Shown piece by piece: positions 1-8,073 of a DNA stretch of 64,000 nt. Both the position numbers and the translations under genes were made by a program. The first letter of the stretch is position 1, and each line of letters opens with the position of its first letter. The stretch is from the NCBI RefSeq assembly GCF_904846315.1, contig NZ_CAJHAF010000001.1, positions 1,054,001-1,118,000 on the forward strand, read 5' to 3'. Source of the DNA: Psychrobacter jeotgali (GTDB lineage Bacteria; Pseudomonadota; Gammaproteobacteria; Pseudomonadales; Moraxellaceae). The notes beneath the pieces were generated by a model. That model was not told where the DNA came from and did no database searches. It worked only from the letters and a program-made list of their open reading frames with translations.

Positions 1-305
1 ATGCTAATCAGCTAAGATTACCCGCTAGTAATGCAGAATCTGCTACGATGTCATCAGCTATAGGTGGGCCGGTACGTAATAGAGGGGTTAATGTTGGTCT
101 TGGCTTGCCTGAGAGCTCAACTGAACAAGTTTCAGGTCAAGGTAGTGCCAGTGCTGCTGCAAGAGAAGCGGCTGTTGATCCCCAGAACACCAATCCAAGT
201 CGCCGCACCACTTTGCCCAATACTGATGGCCGTGATCGTATTCGCTTGGCACCATCCGATAGAAGCACTACTACCGATAATATAGAGTCAGAGGATGACA
301 ATTAA
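1..305 (+). CDS. C-terminal part of an unidentified protein (5' end outside window)
   Basis: The frame read from position 3 is open to the TAA at 303-305 and is already open at the window edge, so this is probably the end of a longer gene. An ATG at 48 exists but has no convincing ribosome binding site. The visible about 100 residues are rich in Ser, Thr, Asn, Arg and Asp with no hydrophobic segment, typical of a disordered tail; the last residues are acidic (ESEDDN). I do not recognise the family. A hairpin with a T-rich tail at 375-407 follows, consistent with a transcript end. Confidence 0.5.
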   Translation, partial: ANQLRLPASNAESATMSSAIGGPVRNRGVNVGLGLPESSTEQVSGQGSASAAAREAAVDPQNTNPSRRTTLPNTDGRDRIRLAPSDRSTTTDNIESEDDN

Positions 306-374
306 AAGGGATTGATGACTCTAGTCGTCTGTACTTTTTAATTTTATTTATAGCTGCCCACAAATTATAAATTT

Positions 375-407
375 ATAAGGTCAACTGTATAGTTGGCCTT
401 ATTTTTC
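375..407 (+). terminator. Intrinsic terminator after the first gene
   Basis: The arms AAGGTCAACT (377-386) and AGTTGGCCTT (391-400) pair with one G-T wobble around a 4-nt loop, and ATTTTTCT follows. It lies 70 nt past the stop codon of the partial gene. Confidence 0.7.
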
Positions 408-572
408 TATTGAAACAATAAATATAATCTGTTGTTTAATAGGGGTTATAAAGAGTTAAATAGCAGATTAAGTTTAAAACTTATATTTCTGTTAAATATT
501 ATTTGCTTAGGCTATTTTATTGTCGTTCAAAATCAATAAGCCTACTCCTGACCGATACTATAAAATAAATAC

Positions 573-603
573 AAGCTATAAAATAATTCTTATTTTATAG
601 CTT
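573..603. repeat. Perfect 14-bp inverted repeat just upstream of dnaG
   Basis: AAGCTATAAAATAA at 573-586 is exactly complementary to TTATTTTATAGCTT at 590-603, with a 3-nt loop. It ends 19 nt before the dnaG ATG. It lacks a downstream T-run, so it is not a standard terminator. It could be a protein-binding dyad or an mRNA leader hairpin close to the start site. Confidence 0.6.
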
Positions 604-622
604 ATGGTAAACTATCCTTCTC

Positions 623-2788
623 ATGAGTATTCCTAGCCATATCCTTGATCAATTAAATAGCCAAGCCGATCTCATTAGTATGATTGGGCGGCACACTACG
701 CTTAAACGGGCAGGTAGTGAATATAAAGGCTGCTGTCCGTTTCATGGTGAAAAGTCACCTTCCTTTTATGTCAATCCGCAAAAAAACATCTACCATTGTT
801 TTGGTTGTAGTGTCGGCGGTAATGCTATAAGTTTTTTGCGTGATTATGAAAATCTAACCTTTATTGAAGCGGTTAATGAGCTGTCTAAACAAACCGGCAT
901 CGAGGTGCCTAAAGAAGAGCAGCAAAACGTCAGCTATCAACGCACTGCCCCAAAATCTAAAACTATACCTAAAGCCGCTCAGCCGGTGAATACCCCAGTA
1001 CCGCCGTTACCTTTATCAGCAGCCAATACACCTACTGATTCTCATACTTATGATCAGCCACCAGATTATAATAGCGACAGCTATGAGCGTTTATCAACTT
1101 TTATACCTGCTGATCAAGCTTATGAAGTTATAGATTATAGCGATACCGCTTACTACGCCAGCGATGCGCAAGACTCTCCTCCTGCCTGGTTAGGAAGTGA
1201 GGGCTCTGTAAACTTAGACGCTAGACATGCTACTAGCCATAAAGGCCACTATGAAAACAATGTGGAACAGAATGCAGAACAGGACGGTAACCTATATGAG
1301 CTACTGACCCGAATTCAGCAGTTCTATCAACACAATCTGAGCACTCATCCGCACGCTAAACATTACTTTACTGCACGCGGTATTACCGAGCAAAGTATTG
1401 AAAATTTTGGCTTAGGGTATGCGCCCTTTGGTTGGCAACATCTTGAACATCAGTTTCCGCAGGATATTGAGGGGTTAAAAGCTTTAGGTTTGGTACGCCA
1501 ATCAGAGTCAGGACGTGATTATGATCTGCTGCGAGACCGGATTATTTTCCCTATTCGAGACCATCAAGGACGTACCATTGGTTTTGGCGGACGTGCGCTT
1601 GATGACGAGGTCAAACCTAAATATATTAATTCATCCGACTCGCCTGTATTCCATAAGCAGTATGTGCTTTACGGCTATTATGAGTCACGCCAGCAGCGTG
1701 CTGAGCGCTGGTTAGTAGTTGAAGGCTATATGGATGTGATCGCCCTTTACCAAGCCGGTATTTATGGCGCTGTAGCATCGATGGGCACAGCAATCAATGA
1801 AAGTCAGATCTCGCGTTTACTCACTTTAAATCCGACTTTGACCTTGAGTTTTGATGGCGATAGTGCAGGACAAAAAGCGGCTTGGCGCACCCTTGAGGTC
1901 GCTCTGCCCGTACTCAGCGATGATAAAGAGCTGCGCTTTTTGACCCTGCCTAATAACCATGATCCCGATACCTTTATAAAAGCTCACGGCGCCGATGCCA
2001 TGCGCACTCAGCTCAAAGACGCTATGCCGCTATCGCAGTATATTTTTGCCTACCTAAGCGAGCGTTACGATTTGAGCTTAGCAGAAGGTAAGGCTAAGCT
2101 TATGTCGCAAGTGCGCACTTTGACAACTGCGTTACCTAAAGGCAGTAGCTTTCGTTATCTATTAAATAACGACATTTACCAAAAACTTGGCGGCAAACGC
2201 AGTCAAAATGTTGAGGCCAAAGACGCCTTGCTTGATTTTGATGGCGACATGACCATTAGTCAGCAATTACAATTGTGTTTTTTATTCCAGCCACGCGCAC
2301 TTATCGATAATCCTATTGAATCCATTTGGCAGCAGGCTGGTATTAGCCAGCTGGATCTACCCGCTCATATCAAGAAAAAGGCTACTACTGAGGCCTTCAG
2401 ACCGCTGGCATGGGAGGATTTGCAGGACGAGGCTTTACTTGAAGTGGTAAGCACTATTGAACGCTGCTTGAACTATTTGCCGACCGAACCAAATGCGGCG
2501 GCACACTTTATTTTGTCTAATGTTGAAGCATCTACCCAACAGACACTGAGTCGTAGCTGGGGGTCATTTTATAAGACCCTCATTAGCAGGAACATCCTAA
2601 GTCTTGATGAGCTTATCGAGAACCTAGTGATGCAGCTGCTTAAATTGCATATGCAAAAAAAGATGCAGGAGCTGATAAAGAACCCTGATCACATCAAGCT
2701 GGCTATTGTGCGCAAGCAAACCCAGCTATTGAATGATTGGCTACGTGCCAAGCAGGCTGAACAATCGACCCAAATGATCGGTCCTTAA
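623..2788 (+). CDS. dnaG: DNA primase DnaG
   Basis: DnaG synthesises RNA primers at the replication fork together with DnaB helicase. The N-terminal CHC2 zinc motif is visible (Cys38, His41, Cys59, Cys62). After it, residues about 100-215 are a low-complexity, Pro/Ser/Asp/Tyr-rich stretch. The catalytic RNA polymerase core follows (LLRDRIIFPI, IGFGGRAL), then the Toprim domain with VEGYMDVIAL and the acidic LSFDGDSAGQ motif. The C-terminal about 150 residues fit the DnaB-interacting helicase-binding domain. At 721 residues it is much longer than E. coli DnaG (581), mostly because of the linker insertion. The start is the first ATG giving the conserved MSIPSHILDQL N-terminus; the upstream ribosome binding site is weak. 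rpoD follows 0.5 kb downstream, as in the classical macromolecular synthesis cluster, but rpsU is not seen upstream. Confidence 0.97.
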   Translation: MSIPSHILDQLNSQADLISMIGRHTTLKRAGSEYKGCCPFHGEKSPSFYVNPQKNIYHCFGCSVGGNAISFLRDYENLTFIEAVNELSKQTGIEVPKEEQQNVSYQRTAPKSKTIPKAAQPVNTPVPPLPLSAANTPTDSHTYDQPPDYNSDSYERLSTFIPADQAYEVIDYSDTAYYASDAQDSPPAWLGSEGSVNLDARHATSHKGHYENNVEQNAEQDGNLYELLTRIQQFYQHNLSTHPHAKHYFTARGITEQSIENFGLGYAPFGWQHLEHQFPQDIEGLKALGLVRQSESGRDYDLLRDRIIFPIRDHQGRTIGFGGRALDDEVKPKYINSSDSPVFHKQYVLYGYYESRQQRAERWLVVEGYMDVIALYQAGIYGAVASMGTAINESQISRLLTLNPTLTLSFDGDSAGQKAAWRTLEVALPVLSDDKELRFLTLPNNHDPDTFIKAHGADAMRTQLKDAMPLSQYIFAYLSERYDLSLAEGKAKLMSQVRTLTTALPKGSSFRYLLNNDIYQKLGGKRSQNVEAKDALLDFDGDMTISQQLQLCFLFQPRALIDNPIESIWQQAGISQLDLPAHIKKKATTEAFRPLAWEDLQDEALLEVVSTIERCLNYLPTEPNAAAHFILSNVEASTQQTLSRSWGSFYKTLISRNILSLDELIENLVMQLLKLHMQKKMQELIKNPDHIKLAIVRKQTQLLNDWLRAKQAEQSTQMIGP

Positions 2789-3342
2789 GCGCTTATTCAT
2801 ATGAATTTTGCTGTATCTTATAGTTTATAAGCTGTTTAGCCTTTAAAACAATCGGTATTGCCCCCACTATTTATAGTAATGCTAAAGATTGATATAAAAG
2901 TAGCATAAGCATGAACAGCCGTTACCAACTATAAAATATAGAGTCTATACCAAACCTATAGCCGATGATAAGTGACGCTAAAAGTAGCTGCTAAATTTAT
3001 TAAACCAAGCTGGCAGCGGATTATTACAATTGTGTTTGAACGGGGTCGCCTGTGATAAACTATATCACGGTAATATGCGCCGCAAGGCTGAGGTTTAAAT
3101 AGCCATAGTTTAGATGGCGAGGTCATTTTTATATTTTTGAGATGTTTTATTTTTAACCGTTTTTAGAAGTTGTTTTAAAAATGGTTATTGTAGTTTTTGA
3201 GCCTTTATTTATAACACTTCATTTTCCTAACTATACACTCCTTAAGCTATTTTGTGATTAATCTATCGATTAAATCAGCGCCCTGAGCAAGCGATAAGCC
3301 GTTATAGTAAGAAAATGTCCGATGCAATCAAAGCGAGTATTT
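2789..3342. other. Intergenic region dnaG-rpoD
   Basis: This 554-base AT-rich stretch has no plausible gene. It must hold the rpoD promoter(s). The only structure I note is a 6-bp dyad (GTGATA 3052-3057, TATCAC 3063-3068). I could not assign -35/-10 boxes with confidence, and there is no clear terminator after dnaG, so read-through into rpoD is possible. Confidence 0.5.
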
Positions 3343-5262
3343 ATGAACGATAAGTCAGTTTCTAAATCCACCTCTCAGCTGGCCACCTTAATCCAAATGG
3401 GTAAAGAGCAAGGTTATCTCACCTATGCTGAGGTGAATGACCAGCTTCCCGACTCCATTACCGAAAGTGATCAGATTGAAGATATCGTCCAGATGTTAAC
3501 TGACGTTGGTATCAAGATTTTTGAATCGGCGCCTGATGCTGATGATATTTTGATGAACGACGACTCAAGCGATGATGACATGGCAGCTGATGAGGCCGCA
3601 GCGGTATTAGCTTCGGTTGAAACCGAGCCTGGCCGTACGACTGACCCTGTACGTATGTATATGCGTGAGATGGGTACGGTTGATTTGCTGACTCGTGAAG
3701 GTGAGATTGCCATTGCCAAGCGTATCGAGGAAGGTATTCGTGACGTACAACATGCTATGGCATATTGGCCGGGCACGGTACGTTTTATCCTTGAAGAATA
3801 TCAAAAAGTCCTCGATGGCGAAAAAAAGCTCTCCGACGTGATTACTGGCTTCTTAGATCCTGAAACCGAGGAAGACCGAGTAGCTGCCAAAGAAGAAAAA
3901 GATCGTATTAAAGAAGAAAGAGAAAAGGCTAAAGAAGAAAAGGAAAAAGCGCCTGTCATCAAAGCAAAAACTAAGGCCAAAGATGATGATGACGAAGACG
4001 AAGATGAAGTCGATGATACCGAAGAAGAAGCTGAAGAAGAAACCGGCGGTATCGATCCAGAAGAAGTACGTCTGCGCCTAGAAGAGATTGAAAATCTATT
4101 CAATATCGCCAAACAAGCTTTACTAGATTACGGCCGTGGCAGCCCACAAGCTAACGAAGCTTATGAGCAAATGGCAAATCGCTTTATGATGCTTAAGCTT
4201 AACAATCGTTTATCAGACCAAGTGATGGCTATTATGCACGACGTCTATGATGATGTGCGTAAACAAGAGCGTCAAATTATGCGTCTGGTTATTCGCCGTG
4301 GTCGCATGCCGCGTGAAGAGTTCCGTAAGACCTTCCCAAGCAATGAAACTAACGTTGACTGGCTAACCGAACGCTTAAAAGGCAAGCCTGCTTTTGCCGA
4401 AAATCTAGAAAAAGTGGTTGATGACGTTATTTTATTACAGCGTAAAATCCGTGATTACGAGCAGCAGCTCGACATGGAAATTCATGATATGAAAGACGTA
4501 GCTCGCCGGATGGCAGTAGGTGAAGCAAAAGCTCGCCGTGCCAAAAAAGAGATGGTAGAAGCTAACTTGCGTCTGGTTATCTCTATTGCCAAAAAATACA
4601 CCAACCGTGGCCTACAGTTCTTAGATTTAATTCAAGAAGGTAACATTGGCCTTATGAAAGCGGTTGATAAGTTTGAATATCGTCGTGGTTATAAGTTCTC
4701 GACTTATGCTACTTGGTGGATTCGTCAGGCCATTACCCGTTCTATCGCTGACCAAGCACGCACCATTCGTATTCCGGTACACATGATAGAGACTATAAAT
4801 AAGATCAACCGAGTCTCTCGTCAATTATTACAAGAAATGGGACGCGAGCCGACGCCTGAGGAATTAGGCGAACGCTTAGAGATGGACGAGGTCAAGGTAC
4901 GTAAAGTGCTTAAGATTGCCAAAGAGCCTATTTCTATGGAAACCCCTATCGGTGATGATGAAGACTCACATTTAGGCGACTTTATTGAAGATGGTACGAT
5001 CTCAAGCCCTGTTGATGACGCAACAGCGGCGGGCCTACAAGAAGCAACTCGTGATGTACTGAGTAACCTAACTGAACGTGAAGCACGCGTGCTAAAAATG
5101 CGCTTTGGTATCGATATGCCAACCGATCATACTTTAGAAGAAGTCGGTAAGCAGTTTGATGTAACCCGTGAGCGTATTCGTCAAATTGAGGCAAAAGCCC
5201 TGCGTAAACTGCGTCATCCTTCACGCTCTGAGCATCTGCGTTCTTTCTTAGAAAACGACTAA
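3343..5262 (+). CDS. rpoD: RNA polymerase primary sigma factor RpoD (sigma-70)
   Basis: The housekeeping sigma factor directs core RNA polymerase to most promoters. Region 1.1 is recognisable ([24 protein letters not shown]). Region 1.2 ([21 protein letters not shown]) and a lysine/glutamate/aspartate-rich non-conserved insert follow. Region 2 has [20 protein letters not shown] and [12 protein letters not shown], region 3 has [12 protein letters not shown], and region 4 ends with [16 protein letters not shown] and [20 protein letters not shown] helix-turn-helix sequence. I prefer ATG 3343 (MNDKSVSK...), which aligns with the length of the E. coli N-terminus; an in-frame ATG at 3322 would add seven residues. 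A strong terminator follows at 5285-5315. The product is 639 residues. Confidence 0.97.
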   Translation: MNDKSVSKSTSQLATLIQMGKEQGYLTYAEVNDQLPDSITESDQIEDIVQMLTDVGIKIFESAPDADDILMNDDSSDDDMAADEAAAVLASVETEPGRTTDPVRMYMREMGTVDLLTREGEIAIAKRIEEGIRDVQHAMAYWPGTVRFILEEYQKVLDGEKKLSDVITGFLDPETEEDRVAAKEEKDRIKEEREKAKEEKEKAPVIKAKTKAKDDDDEDEDEVDDTEEEAEEETGGIDPEEVRLRLEEIENLFNIAKQALLDYGRGSPQANEAYEQMANRFMMLKLNNRLSDQVMAIMHDVYDDVRKQERQIMRLVIRRGRMPREEFRKTFPSNETNVDWLTERLKGKPAFAENLEKVVDDVILLQRKIRDYEQQLDMEIHDMKDVARRMAVGEAKARRAKKEMVEANLRLVISIAKKYTNRGLQFLDLIQEGNIGLMKAVDKFEYRRGYKFSTYATWWIRQAITRSIADQARTIRIPVHMIETINKINRVSRQLLQEMGREPTPEELGERLEMDEVKVRKVLKIAKEPISMETPIGDDEDSHLGDFIEDGTISSPVDDATAAGLQEATRDVLSNLTEREARVLKMRFGIDMPTDHTLEEVGKQFDVTRERIRQIEAKALRKLRHPSRSEHLRSFLEND

Positions 5263-5284
5263 GCTATCTAACGATATTTAAACA

Positions 5285-5315
5285 CAAAAAAGCTGAGCCA
5301 TTGCTCAGCTTTTTT
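5285..5315 (+). terminator. Intrinsic terminator of rpoD
   Basis: AAAAAAGCTGAGC, a CATT loop and GCTCAGCTTTTTT form a GC-containing stem with a T-run, 22 nt after the rpoD stop codon. Confidence 0.9.
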
Positions 5316-5387
5316 GTGCCTGTTTATAATACGCCTACCTCTTGCTAAGAGTAGCTGGATTCGTTTATCATAGCCTGATCGATTAAA

Positions 5388-5488
5388 ACCTTGTCGGGGT
5401 GCTTTGATTTTAGTATTTAAAAATCTAAAATCATTGCTGAGAGATACCCGCGAACCTGATGCAGTTAGCACTGACGTAGGAAACAAGC
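5388..5488 (+). promoter_or_regulatory. TPP (thiamine pyrophosphate) riboswitch, THI element
   Basis: The leader of tenA contains the conserved THI-box sequence: GGGGTGC at 5396-5402, CTGAGA at 5437-5442, ACCCG, then AACCTGATGCAG starting at 5453 and GTAGGAAACAAG near 5476-5487. CTTGT (5390-5394) can pair with ACAAG (5483-5487) as the closing P1 helix. An AT-rich variable arm sits around 5405-5432 (TGATTTTAG paired with CTAAAATCA). TPP binding to this aptamer normally shuts down thiamine biosynthesis or salvage genes. Here the expression platform is the terminator hairpin at 5519-5559. Confidence 0.93.
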
Positions 5489-5518
5489 GTGAGATTTTCC
5501 CAATTGACACTCAATTAT

Positions 5519-5559
5519 GCCTTGCCAGTTTATATAACATAAACCGGTAGGGCTTTTTT
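5519..5559 (+). terminator. Riboswitch-controlled intrinsic terminator in the tenA leader
   Basis: GCCTTGCCAGTTTAT (5519-5533) pairs with ATAAACCGGTAGGGC (5539-5553) over 15 positions, with two G-T wobbles and one mismatch, and TTTTTT follows. It sits 30 nt after the TPP aptamer and about 70 nt before tenA, which points to control by premature termination when TPP is bound. Confidence 0.85.
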
Positions 5560-5631
5560 GTGCCCGCTCTTCGTTGTTTCTTATCAGCTGCTTACTGAAT
5601 ACCATTATTTTTTTATAAGTAAGTGAGCGCT

Positions 5632-6279
5632 ATGGACTATCAAACCCTCCGTAATAATTGTCCCGCATGGGATGATTACCTTCATCATGACTTTATCAAT
5701 CAATTGGCTACCGGTACTCTGCCCAAAGACAGCTTTCGCCATTACTTGAAGCAGGACTACTTGTATTTGCTGCAATATACACGTGTGATGGCTTTGAGTG
5801 TTTATAAAAGCGACACTTTGGCACAAATGCGTCTTGGTCAAGCTGGCATTAATGCCATGCTAGATTTAGAAATCGGCATGTATTTAAATTTTTGTGACCA
5901 ATGGGGTGTGAGTATTGAGGAAGTAGAAAGCACTGCAGAATCTACAGCGACTATTGCCTATAGCCGCTACTTATTAGATGCGGCCATGTCAGGCTCTTTA
6001 GCTGAGCTCTATGCTGCTATCGCCCCTTGTTTGATGGGCTATGGTGAGATTGGTAAACGTCTTCAAGCAGAAGGCTTCCTCCCTGATAACCCCTATCAGC
6101 CGTGGATTGATGTATTTGCCAGCGATGAGTTTCAAGCCATTACTGTCCAAAACGAAAACCATATTAATGAGCTACTGGGATCAGTAAGCCCTTCTCAAGG
6201 CGATAAGTTGCAACAACTGTTTAATACCGCCGCGCGTATGGAGGTTAATTTTTGGCAGATGGCTTTAGAGATTGCCTAA
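5632..6279 (+). CDS. tenA: TenA family aminopyrimidine aminohydrolase / thiaminase II
   Basis: TenA hydrolyses 4-amino-5-aminomethyl-2-methylpyrimidine, or thiamine itself, to release HMP for thiamine salvage in the cytoplasm. The sequence shows the all-helical TenA features: HDFINQLATGTLP, FRHYLKQDYLYLL with the conserved Asp, the catalytic-type Cys in IAPCLMGYGEIG, and the C-terminal Glu in RMEVNFWQMA. Presence of the Cys places it in the TenA_C class. The TPP riboswitch upstream independently supports the thiamine role. I chose ATG 5632, preceded by AAGTGAG. A GTG at 5623 in the same frame would add three residues. A methyltransferase gene follows after 77 nt on the same strand. Confidence 0.93.
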   Translation: MDYQTLRNNCPAWDDYLHHDFINQLATGTLPKDSFRHYLKQDYLYLLQYTRVMALSVYKSDTLAQMRLGQAGINAMLDLEIGMYLNFCDQWGVSIEEVESTAESTATIAYSRYLLDAAMSGSLAELYAAIAPCLMGYGEIGKRLQAEGFLPDNPYQPWIDVFASDEFQAITVQNENHINELLGSVSPSQGDKLQQLFNTAARMEVNFWQMALEIA

Positions 6280-6356
6280 ATAACTAGCTATTAGATAGTT
6301 AGATAGCAAACCTGCCCCTTTTATTTAAGTCAACAATACTACTCAGGAGAAATATT

Positions 6357-7055
6357 ATGGCCGTATTTGACGAACATGCTAATGCATACGATAGCTGGTT
6401 TCTTGATAATCAAAATTTGCTTGCCAGCGAACTCAAACTGGTTGCTCACTTCTTAACTAAAGATAGCACTACCCTATCTATAGGCTGCGGTAGCGGACTG
6501 TTTGAGATGCTATTATTAAAGGATTATGACCTCTCTATCCACTATGGTGTTGAACCTTCAGCAGATATGGCCGCCATTGCCAAAAAACGAGGCTTAAAAG
6601 TCGATATCAGCCCCGCTGAAACTTATGAAATTGAGCCTGACAAATTTGATATTATTCTATTTAATGGCAGTGTCAGCTATATCAGTGATTTAGACTTATG
6701 TATTAAAAAGGCGTTTGCGGCGTTAAAATCTGGCGGTAAGCTGATCCTTATCGATGTGCCAAAAGAAAGCGGCTTTGCCAGCTTATACAACTTGGCAGGC
6801 TCTTTGGATACATGGTCACACCCCCTACTCGAGCACATCACACCCGCTAATCCTTATCCTATCGAGCTGGTAAAATCCGCCAATTGGCGTACTTCTGATG
6901 AGAAAATTAAGCTGATGCAAGCCAATGGATTTATAGATCTTGAGTATGCCCAAACCTTGCTTACCCATCCGATGTACGCTAATGACAAGGTGCAAGAGGT
7001 CATTGAAGGCTATGACCAAGGGGATTATGTAGCGATTTGCGGTTATAAGAGATAA
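6357..7055 (+). CDS. Class I SAM-dependent methyltransferase, substrate unknown
   Basis: The 232-residue protein has a Rossmann-type methyltransferase fold. Motif I is LSIGCGSG at about residues 40-47. A motif II-like acidic end (GVEPSADM) follows, then DIILFNGSVSYI, and a KSGGKLILID post-motif strand. The N-terminus FDEHANAYDSWF resembles ubiquinone/biotin-type small-molecule methyltransferases, but the substrate cannot be told from sequence. A good ribosome binding site (CAGGAGAAATATT) precedes the ATG. It lies 77 nt after tenA with no terminator between, so it is probably under the same TPP riboswitch, which hints at a link to thiamine metabolism. That link is inference. Confidence 0.8.
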   Translation: MAVFDEHANAYDSWFLDNQNLLASELKLVAHFLTKDSTTLSIGCGSGLFEMLLLKDYDLSIHYGVEPSADMAAIAKKRGLKVDISPAETYEIEPDKFDIILFNGSVSYISDLDLCIKKAFAALKSGGKLILIDVPKESGFASLYNLAGSLDTWSHPLLEHITPANPYPIELVKSANWRTSDEKIKLMQANGFIDLEYAQTLLTHPMYANDKVQEVIEGYDQGDYVAICGYKR

Positions 7056-7150
7056 GCCCTTGCTCACCGCCTCCCAGCACTTGAAAAACCGCCTAAGTGC
7101 CACTATAAACAGGGAACAAAGCTACTCTCCTAAAAAATAAGGATACCACT

Positions 7151-7546
7151 ATGAGTGATGACCCAAAAAACACCAGCAACCAAAACTACAGTGATCAAGA
7201 TCGAGCCCCTAAAAAAGAGTTTAAAGTCACTGAACTAGGGGTTAACGACGGCATCTTAAAAGGTAAAAAAACCGACATCCAAAACCCTGAGCTTTGGGAG
7301 TTCCCGATGGACTATCCTATGAGCATTATCGGTCACGAAGGTCAGCATGACAGCCTGCTTAATGAAGTCAAGCTAATCTTAGGCAGTCAATTCCCTGAAT
7401 TTGACTTGGCTTCTATGGAAGTAAAACCCTCTAAAACTGGTCGCTTCCACTCTGTGCGTGTTAACTTGTACTTGACCGAGGTTGAGCAAGTGAACAGTCT
7501 ATATGCTGCCCTCGATGATGCAGAAACGGTTCGTATGGTGGTATAG
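7151..7546 (+). CDS. DUF493 family protein (YbeD-like)
   Basis: The 131-residue protein has a hydrophilic N-terminal tail of about 50 residues and a C-terminal ferredoxin-like-fold domain typical of DUF493/YbeD (WEFPMDYPMSIIG, FPEFDLASMEVKPSKTGRFHSVRVNLYL). YbeD is a small conserved protein with a regulatory, ACT-like fold; its molecular role is not established. In enterobacteria ybeD lies next to lipB. Here lipB is 50 kb away, so that context is lost. The ribosome binding site AAGGATACCACT precedes the ATG, and a terminator follows at 7614-7643. Confidence 0.85.
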   Translation: MSDDPKNTSNQNYSDQDRAPKKEFKVTELGVNDGILKGKKTDIQNPELWEFPMDYPMSIIGHEGQHDSLLNEVKLILGSQFPEFDLASMEVKPSKTGRFHSVRVNLYLTEVEQVNSLYAALDDAETVRMVV

Positions 7547-7613
7547 TAAACCTAGCTTAACAATGACCAAGTAAAATCACAATAACACTGAATCAGTACT
7601 GGATCAGTAAAAC

Positions 7614-7643
7614 AATCGCTGCTCATAAGAGTGGCGATTTTTT
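7614..7643 (+). terminator. Intrinsic terminator after the DUF493 gene
   Basis: AATCGCTGCTC, an ATAA loop and GAGTGGCGATT form an 11-bp stem with two G-T wobbles, followed by a T-run (TTTTTT). It separates the tenA/methyltransferase/DUF493 unit from nrdA. Confidence 0.8.
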
Positions 7644-7878
7644 ATGTTATAGGTTACAATCAGCGCCCGTATATTTATCCCTATTATGACTAATAATAGT
7701 TACGCACTAACTACTAGGATATGTTGCTTATTTGACTCACTGTTTACAAAATAATTTATTATTTTAGTCAATTGCGTCTATCCCTTATCCCACCGCTCTT
7801 TGCCCAAGTTTAGATAGTCCTAACCTCTGCAACAACATAAATTTACTCTAAAATCAATATAGCATTTTCAAAATTTTC

Positions 7879-7894
7879 CCGCTATATTGTGCCT
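7879..7894. promoter_or_regulatory. NrdR box 1 (upstream, degenerate)
   Basis: CCGCTATATTGTGCCT shares its first half with the better box at 7909-7924. Paired NrdR boxes of 16 bp with the core CTATATATAG, about three helical turns apart, are the known operator of the NrdR repressor at ribonucleotide reductase promoters. The centres here are about 30-32 bp apart. Confidence 0.65.
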
Positions 7895-7908
7895 ACCTAC
7901 TAACAAAT

Positions 7909-7924
7909 ACGCTATATATAGTGC
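7909..7924. promoter_or_regulatory. NrdR box 2 upstream of nrdA
   Basis: ACGCTATATATAGTGC is a near-perfect match to the NrdR box consensus (ACACTATATATAGTGT type), 150 bp upstream of nrdA. With the partner box at 7879 it forms the usual tandem operator. It implies repression by NrdR when dATP/ATP levels are high. Confidence 0.82.
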
Positions 7925-8073
7925 TTAGTGATTTTTATCATCATTATAAGCTGTAGTAAGCTTTTGCTTAAAAAAAGCTCAATACTGCAGCGCTAAAATG
8001 ATAGCGCCATAAAAACCACAGATTAGGTTGGTTTACATCATATAAATCTTAGCAATCAGATAACGAGGGCAAC

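Noticed and set aside
3801..4112. Minus-strand frame of 103 codons inside rpoD
   Set aside because: Serine-rich shadow of the acidic, lysine-rich rpoD insert on the opposite strand.
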